Origin: an uncultured Bacteroidales bacterium
Lineage (GTDB): Bacteria; Bacteroidota; Bacteroidia; Bacteroidales; F082
NCBI GenBank assembly: GCA_947304185.1
Contig: CAMZAM010000009.1
Location: forward strand, 1 to 64,000
DNA length: 64,000 nucleotides
Direction: 5' to 3'
Shown here: positions 35,690 through 45,225 of the stretch, in pieces
Layout: each line of letters begins with the position of its first letter
Numbering within the stretch: position 1 is the first letter of the stretch
Made by a program: the position numbers and the translations under genes
The notes under the pieces: generated by a model
Databases searched by the model: none
What the model was told of the DNA's origin: nothing
What the model saw: only the letters and a program-made list of their open reading frames with translations

Positions 35690-38029
35690 ATGAATATGAT
35701 TACGGCCGAGACAAGGCGGATATTTCTGCTGGTTTTCATGATGATGACCGGCATTTTGGCATTTGCACAAGGTGACAACTCCATAAAAGGTTTCGTTTAT
35801 GAAAAGTCGAACGGTGAACCGGTGATGTTCGCCAACGTGTTTCTGAAGGGCACCACTCATGGTTCAACCACCGATATCAACGGATATTTCAGCATCACAC
35901 GTGTCCCTGATGGCAACTATACCATCATGGTGACCTCAGTGGGTTATGACACCATCGCCGAGCAGGTTTCCGTTAAGGGTAATCAGATATTAAACAAGAA
36001 GTTCAGCATTGAAGAGGCGTCGATTCAGCTCGCGGCAGTGAGCATCAGCGCTGACAAAATCGAGGCTAAGACGGAGACCAAGACCTCTGTTGTGTATATC
36101 ACCCCGAAGACCATCACCAAGATCCCTTCAGTGGGTGGTCAGGCCGACTTGGCCCAGTATCTGCAGGTCATCCCGGGTGTCGTGTTTACCGGCGACCAGG
36201 GCGGACAGCTTTATATTCGTGGTGGCTCGCCGATTCAGAACAAGGTGCTCCTTGACGGAATGATAGTCTATAACCCGTTCCACAGCATCGGTCTGTTCTC
36301 GGTGTTTGATACCGATATCATTAGAAATGCTGAGGTTTACACAGGTGGCTTCGGCGCTGAATATGGCGGCAGAGTGTCATCAATAATGGATATCACAACT
36401 CGAGACGGTAACAAAAAACGTATCTCGGGTAAGATAGGCGGCTCGACATTTGGTGCCAAGGTGATGGTGGAAGGCCCGTTGAAGAAGGCAAAGACCGACA
36501 ACGACATGACGATTTCATTCCTCGTATCAGCCAAGAACTCATACCTCGAGCAGACTAGTCAGTCGGTATACAAAGAGATATTGAAAGGTGAGATTTTACC
36601 ATATAACTTCCAGGATGTTTACGGAAAGGTGTCGCTGAACGCTCCAAACGGCAGTAAAATCAACTTCTTCGGCTTCAGCTTCAACGACCAGGTGAACAAC
36701 TACAAAGCTATCTCCGACTTCAGCTGGAAATCGTATGGCGGAGGCTCAAATTTCGTGCTTATCCCAGGAAAATCGCCGGTTCTCATCGAAGGTAACGTGG
36801 CATATTCAAAATACGACGCTAACCTTTCTGAAGAAAACAACCCTGGCCGCTCAAGTTCTATCGACGGCTTCAACGCAGGCTTCACATTCTCATATTTCCT
36901 TGGCAAAAACACTTTGAAATATGGTGTCGAGCTTCTCGGATTCAAGACAATATTCGACTACACCAAGTCGAACGGCATCAAGCTTAACCAGACGGAAAAC
37001 ACTACCGAGCTCGGCGCTTTCATCAAGTACAAATGGCAACTCGACAAACTTATCATCGAGCCGAGCATGCGTGTGCAGTGGTATGCCTCTTTGGCGGAAG
37101 TGTCGCCTGAACCGCGTATCGCAATCAAATACAACGTAACCGACTGGTTCCGCCTAAAAGCAGCCGCAGGTATGTATTCACAGAACCTCATTGCAGCAAA
37201 CAGCGACCGTGACGTGGTGAACCTCTTCTACGGATTCCTCTCCGGACAAGACAACATCCCTAAGAAATTTAATGGAAAAGAAGTCAACACTAAGCTTCAG
37301 AAAGCCAATCATTATATTGTAGGAACCGAATTCGACGTGTTCGACAATATCACACTTAACGTGGAAGGCTACTTCAAGGATTTCCGTCAGTTGACGAACA
37401 TGAACCGTAATCAGATCTACTCGGAGAGCAACCATCCGTCATACGCCTCAGAAGTCGAATGGCGTGACTTTATGCTTGAGAACGGTAAGGCATACGGTAT
37501 CGACGTGTCGGTGAAATATGAATACCTTAGATGGTATTTCTGGGCTGCTTATTCTTTGGCTTACGTCAATAAAAACTACGAGAATGCCGAACGTGAGATG
37601 ATAAACTACCGCACCCACTACGACCGTCGTCATAACATCAACCTCATTATGACATACACTGGCGGAGCACGTAAACAATGGGAGTTCAGCGGTCGTTGGA
37701 ACGTAGGCTCAGGCTTCCCGTTCACCCAGGTCAGTGGATTCTATGAACATTACCAGTTTAGCAGCATGGGCATGAGCATAATCCAGAACAACGGCGACCT
37801 CGGTATCATCTACGGTGACCTCAACAAAGGACAGCTGCCATGGTATCACCGTCTCGACCTCGACGTGAAACGTAAATTCTGGTTCACCGACAATATCGTG
37901 CTCGAAGCTGACTTCAGTGTTACTAACGTATATAACAGAGACAACATCTTCTATGTTGATATCATCACAAGCGAAAATATCTATCAACTGCCGCTGATGC
38001 CGAGCTTGGGCCTGACTTTAACATTCTAA
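35690..38029 (+). CDS. TonB-dependent outer-membrane receptor with carboxypeptidase-like N-domain
   Basis: A 779-residue outer-membrane active transporter. After a signal peptide (ending ILAFAQ) comes a CarboxypepD_reg-like domain (about residues 28-110, IKGFVYEKSNGEPVMFANV), then the plug (VGGQADLAQYLQVIPGV; LYIRGGSPIQNKVLLDGMIV) and a beta barrel ending in the aromatic GLTLTF. No SusD partner follows, so it is not a classical polysaccharide locus; it belongs to the receptor group used for metals, peptides or unknown ligands. The oligopeptidase gene starts 2 bases after its stop, which hints at peptide uptake. First codons at 35684 (TTG), 35690 and 35696 are all possible. Confidence 0.9.
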   Translation: MNMITAETRRIFLLVFMMMTGILAFAQGDNSIKGFVYEKSNGEPVMFANVFLKGTTHGSTTDINGYFSITRVPDGNYTIMVTSVGYDTIAEQVSVKGNQILNKKFSIEEASIQLAAVSISADKIEAKTETKTSVVYITPKTITKIPSVGGQADLAQYLQVIPGVVFTGDQGGQLYIRGGSPIQNKVLLDGMIVYNPFHSIGLFSVFDTDIIRNAEVYTGGFGAEYGGRVSSIMDITTRDGNKKRISGKIGGSTFGAKVMVEGPLKKAKTDNDMTISFLVSAKNSYLEQTSQSVYKEILKGEILPYNFQDVYGKVSLNAPNGSKINFFGFSFNDQVNNYKAISDFSWKSYGGGSNFVLIPGKSPVLIEGNVAYSKYDANLSEENNPGRSSSIDGFNAGFTFSYFLGKNTLKYGVELLGFKTIFDYTKSNGIKLNQTENTTELGAFIKYKWQLDKLIIEPSMRVQWYASLAEVSPEPRIAIKYNVTDWFRLKAAAGMYSQNLIAANSDRDVVNLFYGFLSGQDNIPKKFNGKEVNTKLQKANHYIVGTEFDVFDNITLNVEGYFKDFRQLTNMNRNQIYSESNHPSYASEVEWRDFMLENGKAYGIDVSVKYEYLRWYFWAAYSLAYVNKNYENAEREMINYRTHYDRRHNINLIMTYTGGARKQWEFSGRWNVGSGFPFTQVSGFYEHYQFSSMGMSIIQNNGDLGIIYGDLNKGQLPWYHRLDLDVKRKFWFTDNIVLEADFSVTNVYNRDNIFYVDIITSENIYQLPLMPSLGLTLTF

Positions 38030-38031
38030 AT

Positions 38032-40110
38032 ATGATAGAGCCTTCTTTAAAAAAGATACCGCACGAGATGACAATACACGGTCATACTCGTGTGGATAAC
38101 TATTATTGGCTCAACCAACGCGAGAATCCTGAGGTTCTGGAATATCTGAAGGCCGAAAACGCCTATCAGGAAGCGATGATGAAACATACAGAGCCGCTGC
38201 AAAAACAGCTGTTCGACGAGATAGTGGGGCGCATCAAACAAGACGACATGTCGATACCTGTGAAACATCATGGTTACTGGTATTATACGCGCTACGAAGA
38301 GGGGATGGAATACCCTCTATATTGCCGTAAACTCGCTAAAGAAGGCGACAATCCAACCGTCATTTCGAGCGAAGTCGAGAAATCTCCTACTGATGAGCAG
38401 GTTCTTCTCGACGGCTACCAGATGTCAAAAGGCTACACCTTCTTCGACGTCGGCGGCTATAGCATTAGTCCCAACAACGAATTGATAGCATATAGCATCG
38501 ATACAGTTAGTCGCCGACAGTATAAGATTTTCTTCAAGGAAATTGCGACAGGCAAGATGTTTTCAGAAATGATTGACAACACGTCGGGCAATATGGTGTG
38601 GGCTAACGACAACAAAACGATTTTCTATACCGTAAAGGATGAGTCGTTGCGTCCGTGCAAGGTTATGCGTCATGAACTCGGCACCGACCCGAAAGACGAT
38701 GTAGAGGTGTTTTTTGAAGATGACGACACCTTTGTTTCTTTTGTAAGTAAAACAAAATCAGAGAGATACATTGTAATAATTTCAGAAAGCACCCTGACAT
38801 CGGAGGTGCGTTTCATCGATGCCGGCCATCCGAAAGATGAGTTTAAAGTCGTAAACAGACGTCAGCATGACCTGCTTTATGGCCTTGGACACTATGGCAA
38901 TTATTTCTATATCATCACCAATGCCGATGGGGCGAAGAACTACAAGGTGATGCGAACACCAGTAAATGCTACTGAAAAAGAGCATTGGGAAGAAGTCTTG
39001 CCGCATCGCGATGATGTGCTGATTGAAGACATCGACCTGTTTTCGGAGTTTATGGTCATCGAAGAACGCTCGAAAGGCCTTGTCAATATTCGGGTTATGT
39101 CGTGGGACGGCAAAGTAGACTATTACATCAACTTCGGTGAGCCTACATACACTGTCGAAACATCAGCAAATCCTGAGTTTGACACGCATCTGTTGAGATA
39201 TGTCTACACCTCGATGACGACACCGGCCTCTGTGTATCAATATGATATGAAGGCTAAGGCGGCTGAGTTGCTGAAGCGTCAGGAGATAGTCGGAGGATAT
39301 GAACCGACTGATTACGTCACCGAGAGGCTTTATGCACCTGCAAAAGACGGCATCCAGGTTCCTATTTCGCTGGTTTACAAGAAAGGACTGATGAAGAACG
39401 GCGACAATCCGCTGGTTTTGTTCGGCTACGGCTCGTATGGCAACAGCGTCGATGCCTATTTCTCGACGGCCCGGCTCAGCATGCTCGACCGTGGCTTTGT
39501 GTGGGCTATTGCGCATATCAGAGGAGGTGAGGACTTGGGTCGTTGGTGGTATGAAGACGGAAAACTTTTGAAGAAGAAAAATACTTTCACCGATTTCATT
39601 GCTTGCGCAGAATATCTTGTTCAACAGGGGTTTACGAACAGTAAGAAAATGTTCGCCATGGGTGGTAGCGCCGGCGGACTGCTGGTGGGAGCGGTGGCAA
39701 ACATGGCACCACAGCTGTTCAGAGGCATCATAGCACAAGTGCCTTTTGTCGACGTGGTGACGACTATGTTAGACGACACAATTCCACTTACCACAGGCGA
39801 ATACGACGAGTGGGGAAATCCTAATGAGAAGGAGTATTACGACTACATGCTGTCGTATTCGCCATACGACAACGTGGAGGCGAAAGATTATCCCGCAATG
39901 CTTGTCACTACCGGACTTCATGACAGTCAGGTTCAGTACTGGGAGCCGGCGAAATGGGTCGCTAAACTGCGCGAACTCAAGACCGACCATAACCCGTTGT
40001 ACCTTCGCACGGAGATGGACTTCGGCCATGGCGGAGCGTCGGGGAGATTTGAACCATACCACGAGGTGGCGATGGAATACGCTTTTATGCTCGATTTGAT
40101 TGAAAAATGA
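38032..40110 (+). CDS. ptrB: Oligopeptidase B-type S9 serine peptidase
   Basis: A 692-residue prolyl-oligopeptidase-family enzyme that cuts short peptides after basic residues. The catalytic triad is Ser546 (GGSAGG), Asp631 (GLHDSQV) and His666 (FGHGGASG). The N-terminal beta-propeller spans about 75-410. No signal peptide is present, so it acts in the cytoplasm on imported peptides. Residues 109-118 are encoded by a 29-base copy of the palindromic repeat also found in the M20 gene; they lie in a propeller loop between conserved YCRK and VLLDG-type strands. It sits between the TonB receptor and a GH13 gene, with a four-base overlap to the latter. Arg/Lys preference is inferred from the family. 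Confidence 0.93.
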   Translation: MIEPSLKKIPHEMTIHGHTRVDNYYWLNQRENPEVLEYLKAENAYQEAMMKHTEPLQKQLFDEIVGRIKQDDMSIPVKHHGYWYYTRYEEGMEYPLYCRKLAKEGDNPTVISSEVEKSPTDEQVLLDGYQMSKGYTFFDVGGYSISPNNELIAYSIDTVSRRQYKIFFKEIATGKMFSEMIDNTSGNMVWANDNKTIFYTVKDESLRPCKVMRHELGTDPKDDVEVFFEDDDTFVSFVSKTKSERYIVIISESTLTSEVRFIDAGHPKDEFKVVNRRQHDLLYGLGHYGNYFYIITNADGAKNYKVMRTPVNATEKEHWEEVLPHRDDVLIEDIDLFSEFMVIEERSKGLVNIRVMSWDGKVDYYINFGEPTYTVETSANPEFDTHLLRYVYTSMTTPASVYQYDMKAKAAELLKRQEIVGGYEPTDYVTERLYAPAKDGIQVPISLVYKKGLMKNGDNPLVLFGYGSYGNSVDAYFSTARLSMLDRGFVWAIAHIRGGEDLGRWWYEDGKLLKKKNTFTDFIACAEYLVQQGFTNSKKMFAMGGSAGGLLVGAVANMAPQLFRGIIAQVPFVDVVTTMLDDTIPLTTGEYDEWGNPNEKEYYDYMLSYSPYDNVEAKDYPAMLVTTGLHDSQVQYWEPAKWVAKLRELKTDHNPLYLRTEMDFGHGGASGRFEPYHEVAMEYAFMLDLIEK
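38357..38385. repeat. 29-base half copy of the CCGTCATTTCGA repeat, in frame in ptrB
   Basis: An exact inverted copy of 7184-7212. It begins CCGTCATTTCGAGCGAAG and ends GAGAAATCT. It is translated here as TVISSEVEKS, in a different frame and strand from the copy in the M20 gene, so the shared DNA cannot be due to protein homology. Confidence 0.9.
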
Positions 40111-41504
40111 TAATATACCAGCTTTTCCCACGGGTCTACGGCGCCACGCCGACGAAGCGATGCGGCACCTTCAGCGACATCAGCGATGATGAGGTTGAAA
40201 GGATAAAGTCGCTGAGCGTCAGTCATATATGGCTGACAGGTGTGATACGTCACTCGGGCTGGAGAGATACCAATCCGGCTGTCACCAAAGGGAATGCGGG
40301 TTCGCCTTATGCCATCGTCGACTACTACGACATCGACCCCGATCTGGCCGACAATGAGGCGAATAGGATGGAGGAGTTTGAAAAATCCGTTGAACGTATT
40401 CATAATCACGGACTTAAAGTTATAATCGACTTCGTTCCCAATCACCTGGCACGCGAGTATAAAGGCGATTTCACTGCTGAGAATTTTTATATTCTTGAGA
40501 ATCAGAAGTTTGTTGTCCCGGCGGAAAATGCCAGTAATTATTATGAGTTCCCGGCAAAAGCCACTGGCAATGACGTGTTCTCGCCAACACCTTCGCTTAA
40601 CGATTGGTACGACACTGTAAAATTGAACTATGGGAATCGTGACACATGGCATAAGATGCTGAAAATCATGCAGTTTTGGTGTGGTAAAGGTGTCGACGGA
40701 TTCCGTTGCGATATGGCCGAGATGGTTCCCGTGGACTTCTGGAGATGGGCAATAGCTGAACTGCGTAAGTCGTTCACTGTTACGATGATAGCTGAGATTT
40801 ATCAGCCGAATCTTTATCAAAGTTACATCGAAGCTGGGTTTGATTATCTTTACGATAAGGTTGGGCTGTATAATACGTTGGAAAACATTTACCGTTACGG
40901 GCAACGTGCCGATAGCATTTCAGATGTCTGGAAAAATCTTAACGGATTGGATGACAATATGTTACGATTTATGGAAAACCACGACGAAGTCCGTTTGGCA
41001 TCACGATTTTTCATGCAGAAACCTGAAAATGCATATCCGTTTGTGGCGTTGTCAGCTCTTATGAACCGCGGCCCGTTTATGATCTACAACGGTCAGGAAT
41101 ATGGCGAAAACGCTGAGGATTCTGATAATGGAAAAACGTCGATCTTCGATTACACGTGTATGCCATCAATAGAACGTAAGGGCGAATCATCATTCGCCCG
41201 TATATTTGATTGGTATAAACAATTATTGCATTTTCGCGAATCACATCCTGCCATCATGCAAGGTGACTTTTACGACCTGATGTGGGCGAATCCATGGTAT
41301 AACAATTTTGATCCACAATATGTTTATGCGTTTTTGCGTTATCATGAGGAAGATAAATTGTTGATAGTCATCAACTTCAACCTGAATGATGGTCGAAATG
41401 TGGCGGTTGCAATACCCGATGATGCTCGTAAATTGGTTGGCGGTTGCGGATCCACATATGATTTGGTATTAAAAGCAGGCGAATATAAAATCATTGAATT
41501 ATGA
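40107..41504 (+). CDS. GH13 alpha-amylase family glycoside hydrolase, cytoplasmic
   Basis: A 465-residue GH13 enzyme acting on alpha-1,4-glucans. The catalytic residues are Asp202 (FRCDMAE), Glu230 (IAEIYQ) and Asp293 (ENHDEV); the first barrel strand motif is VIIDFVPNH. No signal peptide is present, so it works on internal glycogen or imported oligosaccharides, in keeping with the branching enzyme encoded next. It overlaps both neighbours by four bases (ATGA). Residues about 357-366 (ERKGESSFAR) are encoded by a palindromic element, just after the conserved KTSIFDY, and differ from what is usual at that place. The exact GH13 subfamily is not clear. Confidence 0.88.
   Translation: MIIYQLFPRVYGATPTKRCGTFSDISDDEVERIKSLSVSHIWLTGVIRHSGWRDTNPAVTKGNAGSPYAIVDYYDIDPDLADNEANRMEEFEKSVERIHNHGLKVIIDFVPNHLAREYKGDFTAENFYILENQKFVVPAENASNYYEFPAKATGNDVFSPTPSLNDWYDTVKLNYGNRDTWHKMLKIMQFWCGKGVDGFRCDMAEMVPVDFWRWAIAELRKSFTVTMIAEIYQPNLYQSYIEAGFDYLYDKVGLYNTLENIYRYGQRADSISDVWKNLNGLDDNMLRFMENHDEVRLASRFFMQKPENAYPFVALSALMNRGPFMIYNGQEYGENAEDSDNGKTSIFDYTCMPSIERKGESSFARIFDWYKQLLHFRESHPAIMQGDFYDLMWANPWYNNFDPQYVYAFLRYHEEDKLLIVINFNLNDGRNVAVAIPDDARKLVGGCGSTYDLVLKAGEYKIIEL
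41175..41204. repeat. 28-30-base palindromic element in frame in the GH13 gene
   Basis: Core GGGCGAATCATCATTCGCCC with outer arms GTAA and GTAT, giving the 14-2-14 layout with AT in the centre. It closely resembles the intergenic element at 62845-62874 (GGGGCAAATCATCATTTGCC core). The ends have three mismatches, as expected for an older insertion under coding constraint. Confidence 0.75.
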
Positions 41505-43498
41505 AAATCGTTGAACGTGACAGTTGGTTAAATCCTGTGGCCGATGAGGTTGAAAAACGTTTTAAACGTTATCAGAATCGTTTGAAAGCCATTGAAAATC
41601 AATTCGGGAGCCTGAATAATTTCGCCTCGGCTTACGAGTTCTTCGGTTTTCATCACGATGCTGTCCGCCGAGGCTGGTGGTATCGCGAATGGGCCCCTGC
41701 AGCACATTATCTTTCTTTGTACGGCGATTTCAATGGTTGGAACCGTTACGCAAATCCGCTCGAAAATGTTGGCAACGGCGTCTGGGAGATTTTTTTGCCT
41801 GATTCGGAGTATAAAGACAAACTCATACACGGTAGTCTGCTGAAAGTACTGGTGCAGTCAAGCATTGGCGAGCAGGAGCGCATACCTATATACATAGACA
41901 GGGTGCTTCAGGATGAGAATACAAAAGACTTTTCGGCGCAGTTTTGGAATCCCGAAACGCCGTATGCCTTTGAAAATCATACGCCTAAGCTGAAAAATGA
42001 ACCTCTGCTGATTTACGAGTCACATGTCGGTATGGCTCAGGAGAAAGAAGAGGTCGGAAGTTATAACGAATTCATTACCAACGTATTACCTCGTATCAAG
42101 GCGGATGGCTACAATGCAGTGCAGCTCATGGCTATAGCTGAGCATCCTTACTACGGCTCGTTTGGCTATCATGTGTCGAATTTCTTCGCGGCCAGCTCAC
42201 GTTTCGGGACGCCTGAAGAGCTGAAAAAGCTTGTGGATACTGCTCATGGCATGGGTTTACTCGTTATCATGGACCTCGTGCATTCGCATACCGTGAAAAA
42301 CGTCCGTGAAGGCATCAACCTCTTCGATGGTACTGAATATCAATATCTTAAGCCTGGACAAGAAGGCATACATCCGCAGTGGGATTCGAAGCTGTTTAAC
42401 TACGGCAAGACCGAGACCCTTCAGTTTTTGCTTTCGAATGTGCGTTATTGGCTTAAGGAATATCATTTCGACGGCTACCGCTTTGACGGCGTTACCTCGA
42501 TGTTGTATAAAAACCATGGCATTGGCGAGACTTTCGACGATCCGTGGAAATATTTCGGCGATAATATCGACAATGATGCTGTGACATATCTGCAGTTGGC
42601 AAATAAATTGATTCATGATATTGATAATCAGAATGTTACTATCGCTGAAGACGTGAGCGGTATGCCAGGTATCTGCGCCAAGATTGAGGACGGAGGCATA
42701 GGTTTCGACTACCGCCTCGGCATGGGTCTGCCTGATTTCTGGATAAAAGTGTTGAAAGACCAGACCGACGAGCAATGGAACATGCATGAGTTTTTCTTCA
42801 CCATGACGAACCGTCTGCAGGACGTGAAAACCATAGCTTACGCTGAGTCGCACGATCAGGCGCTGGTAGGGGATAAGACCCTCGCGTTCAGGCTCATGGA
42901 CAAGGAGATGTATACGGCGATGGCGAAGAATCAGGAGAACCTCATCATCGACAGGGGAATAGCGCTGCATAAGATGATACGCTTCTTCACTATCTGCCTC
43001 GGCGGTGATGCATGGCTTAATTTCATGGGTAATGAGTTCGGACATCCCGAGTGGATCGACTTCCCGCGATATGATAACGGCTGGAGCTATAAATACGCAA
43101 AACGTCAATGGTCGCTGGCCGATGCCGACTATCTGAAATATCATTGGCTTGGCGATTTCGACAAGGCGATGCTTGATTTTGTGAAGAAGACCAAGGTGAT
43201 GCAGTCTGCTCCGGCATGGCTTATGCAGGCCGATGAGGACAACAAAACCATTGTCTTTGAACGGAATAACCTGATTTTTGTGTTCAATTGGGGACAAAAA
43301 TCTCTTCCTGACTATAAAATAAAAGTTAAGCGGACCGGCGATTATAAAATTATCTTCAGCAGCGATGCAAAATGTTTCGGAGGCTTTGAAAATATTGATG
43401 AAAACGCAATCTTTCCGTCAGAGAGAAACGGCAACGAAATAACAATGAAGATATATAATGTCGCGAGGACGGCGGTTGTTTATAGTGTAAAAAAATGA
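41501..43498 (+). CDS. glgB: 1,4-alpha-glucan branching enzyme
   Basis: A 665-residue branching enzyme of the eukaryote-like GH13_8 group, forming alpha-1,6 branches in glycogen. A CBM48 domain is at about residues 55-140 (WYREWAPAAHYLSLYGDFNG). Catalytic residues are Asp329 (YRFDGVTSM), Glu383 (IAEDVSG) and Asp452 (ESHDQALVG). WLNFMGNEFGHPEW near residue 505 is a strong family marker. It is translationally coupled to the GH13 gene. No glgA or glgC lies here, so glycogen synthesis genes must be elsewhere. Confidence 0.95.
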   Translation: MKIVERDSWLNPVADEVEKRFKRYQNRLKAIENQFGSLNNFASAYEFFGFHHDAVRRGWWYREWAPAAHYLSLYGDFNGWNRYANPLENVGNGVWEIFLPDSEYKDKLIHGSLLKVLVQSSIGEQERIPIYIDRVLQDENTKDFSAQFWNPETPYAFENHTPKLKNEPLLIYESHVGMAQEKEEVGSYNEFITNVLPRIKADGYNAVQLMAIAEHPYYGSFGYHVSNFFAASSRFGTPEELKKLVDTAHGMGLLVIMDLVHSHTVKNVREGINLFDGTEYQYLKPGQEGIHPQWDSKLFNYGKTETLQFLLSNVRYWLKEYHFDGYRFDGVTSMLYKNHGIGETFDDPWKYFGDNIDNDAVTYLQLANKLIHDIDNQNVTIAEDVSGMPGICAKIEDGGIGFDYRLGMGLPDFWIKVLKDQTDEQWNMHEFFFTMTNRLQDVKTIAYAESHDQALVGDKTLAFRLMDKEMYTAMAKNQENLIIDRGIALHKMIRFFTICLGGDAWLNFMGNEFGHPEWIDFPRYDNGWSYKYAKRQWSLADADYLKYHWLGDFDKAMLDFVKKTKVMQSAPAWLMQADEDNKTIVFERNNLIFVFNWGQKSLPDYKIKVKRTGDYKIIFSSDAKCFGGFENIDENAIFPSERNGNEITMKIYNVARTAVVYSVKK

Positions 43499-43515
43499 CA
43501 TTTTTTGAAAAATAA

Positions 43516-43548
43516 TTGTCGAACGTATAAAATTATTGTTTAACTTTG
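43516..43548 (+). promoter_or_regulatory. Promoter of the 43.6 kb outer-membrane protein gene
   Basis: TTGT at 43516-43519 and TAACTTTG at 43541-43548, spacing 21. A block GAACGTATAAAA at 43521-43532 between them is repeated at 51113-51124, at the same distance (20 bases) from the next -7 box, ahead of the first gingipain-like gene. Confidence 0.72.
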
Positions 43549-43573
43549 CCCCTGTTAATAAAAAATTATAACT

Positions 43574-44332
43574 ATGAAGAAGTTTACTTTAGTAGCGTTT
43601 TTAATGCTTTTTGCCGTTAGTGCATTCGCACAGAAGACAATTGATTTCGGTGTTTATTTAAGTGGAGCCATGCCAATGGGTGACCTTGGAGCTGGTGACA
43701 GAATTAAAAATTTCGATTATCGCGATTATGCGTTATTGTCTGAAGATGGCCGTCAGGGATATGCCGATTTCGGTGGTGGTATTGGTTTTGATGTAACATT
43801 CCATCTCCCAAAAGGATTTGGCATTTTAGCCGGTTTTGATTATTTTGCCAATTTGAACAAGAGCGAGATTAAAGATTGTTTCGATGACCATAGGGTTGTT
43901 GTAGAAAATACTAGTGGTACTTCATATAAATATACATTACCTATGATTATGAATATACCGCTTTACATAGGTGTCAATTATACTGCAAATCGTGAAAAGA
44001 ATTTCACTTTTTATGCTGAGGCAGCTACAGGTCCTAACTTCAGACTCATCTCAGATTTCAAAGAAGAATTAAAATATGACGATGAACTTATAGATGACGT
44101 AACCTTTACCGCTGATTACAAATCGGCAACGACTTTTGCTTTCAAAATCGGCGCCGGTGTGTTGATGTGGAATCGCATGAGTATCGTTCTTGACTACTAT
44201 TCATTGGGAAAAGCAAAGATTGAAGGCACAGGAACAACAAAGGTTGGCTCTGTGGCAACTGATAGATCTTTCAAAGGCAAAAAGGCCATGTCGTCTTCAG
44301 AACTTGTCTTGAGAGTAGGTTATCACTTCTAA
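43574..44332 (+). CDS. Outer-membrane beta-barrel protein (porin-like)
   Basis: A 252-residue secreted protein with a signal peptide (FAVSAFAQ, cut near residue 20) and alternating hydrophobic strands of a small outer-membrane barrel (OmpW/OprF-like fold). It ends with a strand closing in VLRVGYHF, the terminal aromatic residue expected for barrel insertion. No ligand can be assigned. The promoter lies directly upstream. A second, unrelated-looking small barrel gene follows with its own promoter. Confidence 0.8.
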   Translation: MKKFTLVAFLMLFAVSAFAQKTIDFGVYLSGAMPMGDLGAGDRIKNFDYRDYALLSEDGRQGYADFGGGIGFDVTFHLPKGFGILAGFDYFANLNKSEIKDCFDDHRVVVENTSGTSYKYTLPMIMNIPLYIGVNYTANREKNFTFYAEAATGPNFRLISDFKEELKYDDELIDDVTFTADYKSATTFAFKIGAGVLMWNRMSIVLDYYSLGKAKIEGTGTTKVGSVATDRSFKGKKAMSSSELVLRVGYHF

Positions 44333-44409
44333 TCGTTTCGGCGGTTTTTGAATGTTGATAACTATTTTTTGTGTTGATAAAAAAATGTCGCAGGTATAGA
44401 TTTAATGCA

Positions 44410-44417
44410 TATCTTTG
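44410..44417 (+). promoter_or_regulatory. -7 box of the 44.5 kb outer-membrane protein gene
   Basis: TATCTTTG followed by a leader of about 65 bases to ATG 44488. No clear TTTG at 19-21 bases upstream. Confidence 0.55.
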
Positions 44418-44487
44418 CGGTGAGAAATAAAGAGAGGATGCCGAAAATCTCATAAAGAGTAGGCGTAATTAAAATTATTTACAAAAA

Positions 44488-45162
44488 ATGAAAAAATTAT
44501 TTATCACAATTGCTTTCGTAGCAGCAACAATGTTCGCATCAGCACAGTTGTACGTTGGCGGTAGCCTCGGAATGGACATGCAGAATGGTAAGTACAAAGC
44601 AGAAGGTAATGGTGTGTCAATCACACAGGATATGCCAAAAGCTTTCACTTTCACATTTGCTCCAGAAGCTGGTTTTATGTTCGCTGACAACATGGGTGTC
44701 GGTTTAAAACTTGGTTTCGGTATGGGTAAAGAAGTTTCAACTGAGTACTACTATGACCCAGACTTCACAGTGAAAACAACCACCAAGACAACTATTCTCG
44801 CTTTTGCTCCTTACTTCCGTTATGTGTTTGCAGAAGTTGACAACTTCAAATTCTATGCAGATGCGCAGCTTGCATATGCAATGGAGAAACCAAAAGTAAC
44901 TTCAGAGAGCGATGGCACAACAGTTACAGTTGATGGTCCAAAGACAACAGCACTTGGCTTCGGTATCGTTCCAGGTATGGCTTATCAGCTCACCGACAAC
45001 ATTTCAATGAACTGCGCTCTTAACATCCTTGAGCTCGGTTTCACAACAACAAAGACAAAACGGACTGAGGACAATGTCACATACACAGAGACAGCCAACG
45101 ACTTTGGCTTTGGTGTTAACAACGCAACCCCAATCACAATTGGTTTCTACTACACATTCTAA
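44488..45162 (+). CDS. Outer-membrane beta-barrel protein
   Basis: A 224-residue protein with a signal peptide (ATMFASAQ, cut near residue 20) and an eight-strand-like barrel pattern: LYVGGSLGMDMQNG, APEAGFMFADNMGVGLKLGF, FRYVFAEVDNFKFYADAQLA; it ends TIGFYYTF. Threonine-rich loops (KTTTKTTI; GTTVTVDGPKTT) face outward. Codon use is strongly biased to a few codons, like the gingipain genes, suggesting high expression. Function unknown. It ends before a strong shared terminator. Confidence 0.82.
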   Translation: MKKLFITIAFVAATMFASAQLYVGGSLGMDMQNGKYKAEGNGVSITQDMPKAFTFTFAPEAGFMFADNMGVGLKLGFGMGKEVSTEYYYDPDFTVKTTTKTTILAFAPYFRYVFAEVDNFKFYADAQLAYAMEKPKVTSESDGTTVTVDGPKTTALGFGIVPGMAYQLTDNISMNCALNILELGFTTTKTKRTEDNVTYTETANDFGFGVNNATPITIGFYYTF

Positions 45163-45180
45163 TATTTGAAGTGTAATTAT

Positions 45181-45213
45181 AAAAAAAGGCGCTGAATTTC
45201 AGCGCCTTTTTTT
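45181..45213. terminator. Bidirectional terminator
   Basis: A run of seven A, the perfect hairpin GGCGCTGAA/TTCAGCGCC (45188-45206), then seven T. It serves both the outer-membrane protein gene and the converging slyD-type gene. Confidence 0.92.
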
Positions 45214-45225
45214 ATTTGATCATTT

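Noticed and set aside
39933-40904. 323-codon minus-strand frame across ptrB and the GH13 gene
   Set aside because: Antisense to two intact enzymes with catalytic motifs; no start signal or motif.
42257-43297. 346-codon minus-strand frame over glgB
   Set aside because: Antisense shadow created by codon bias; glgB motifs on the plus strand are complete.
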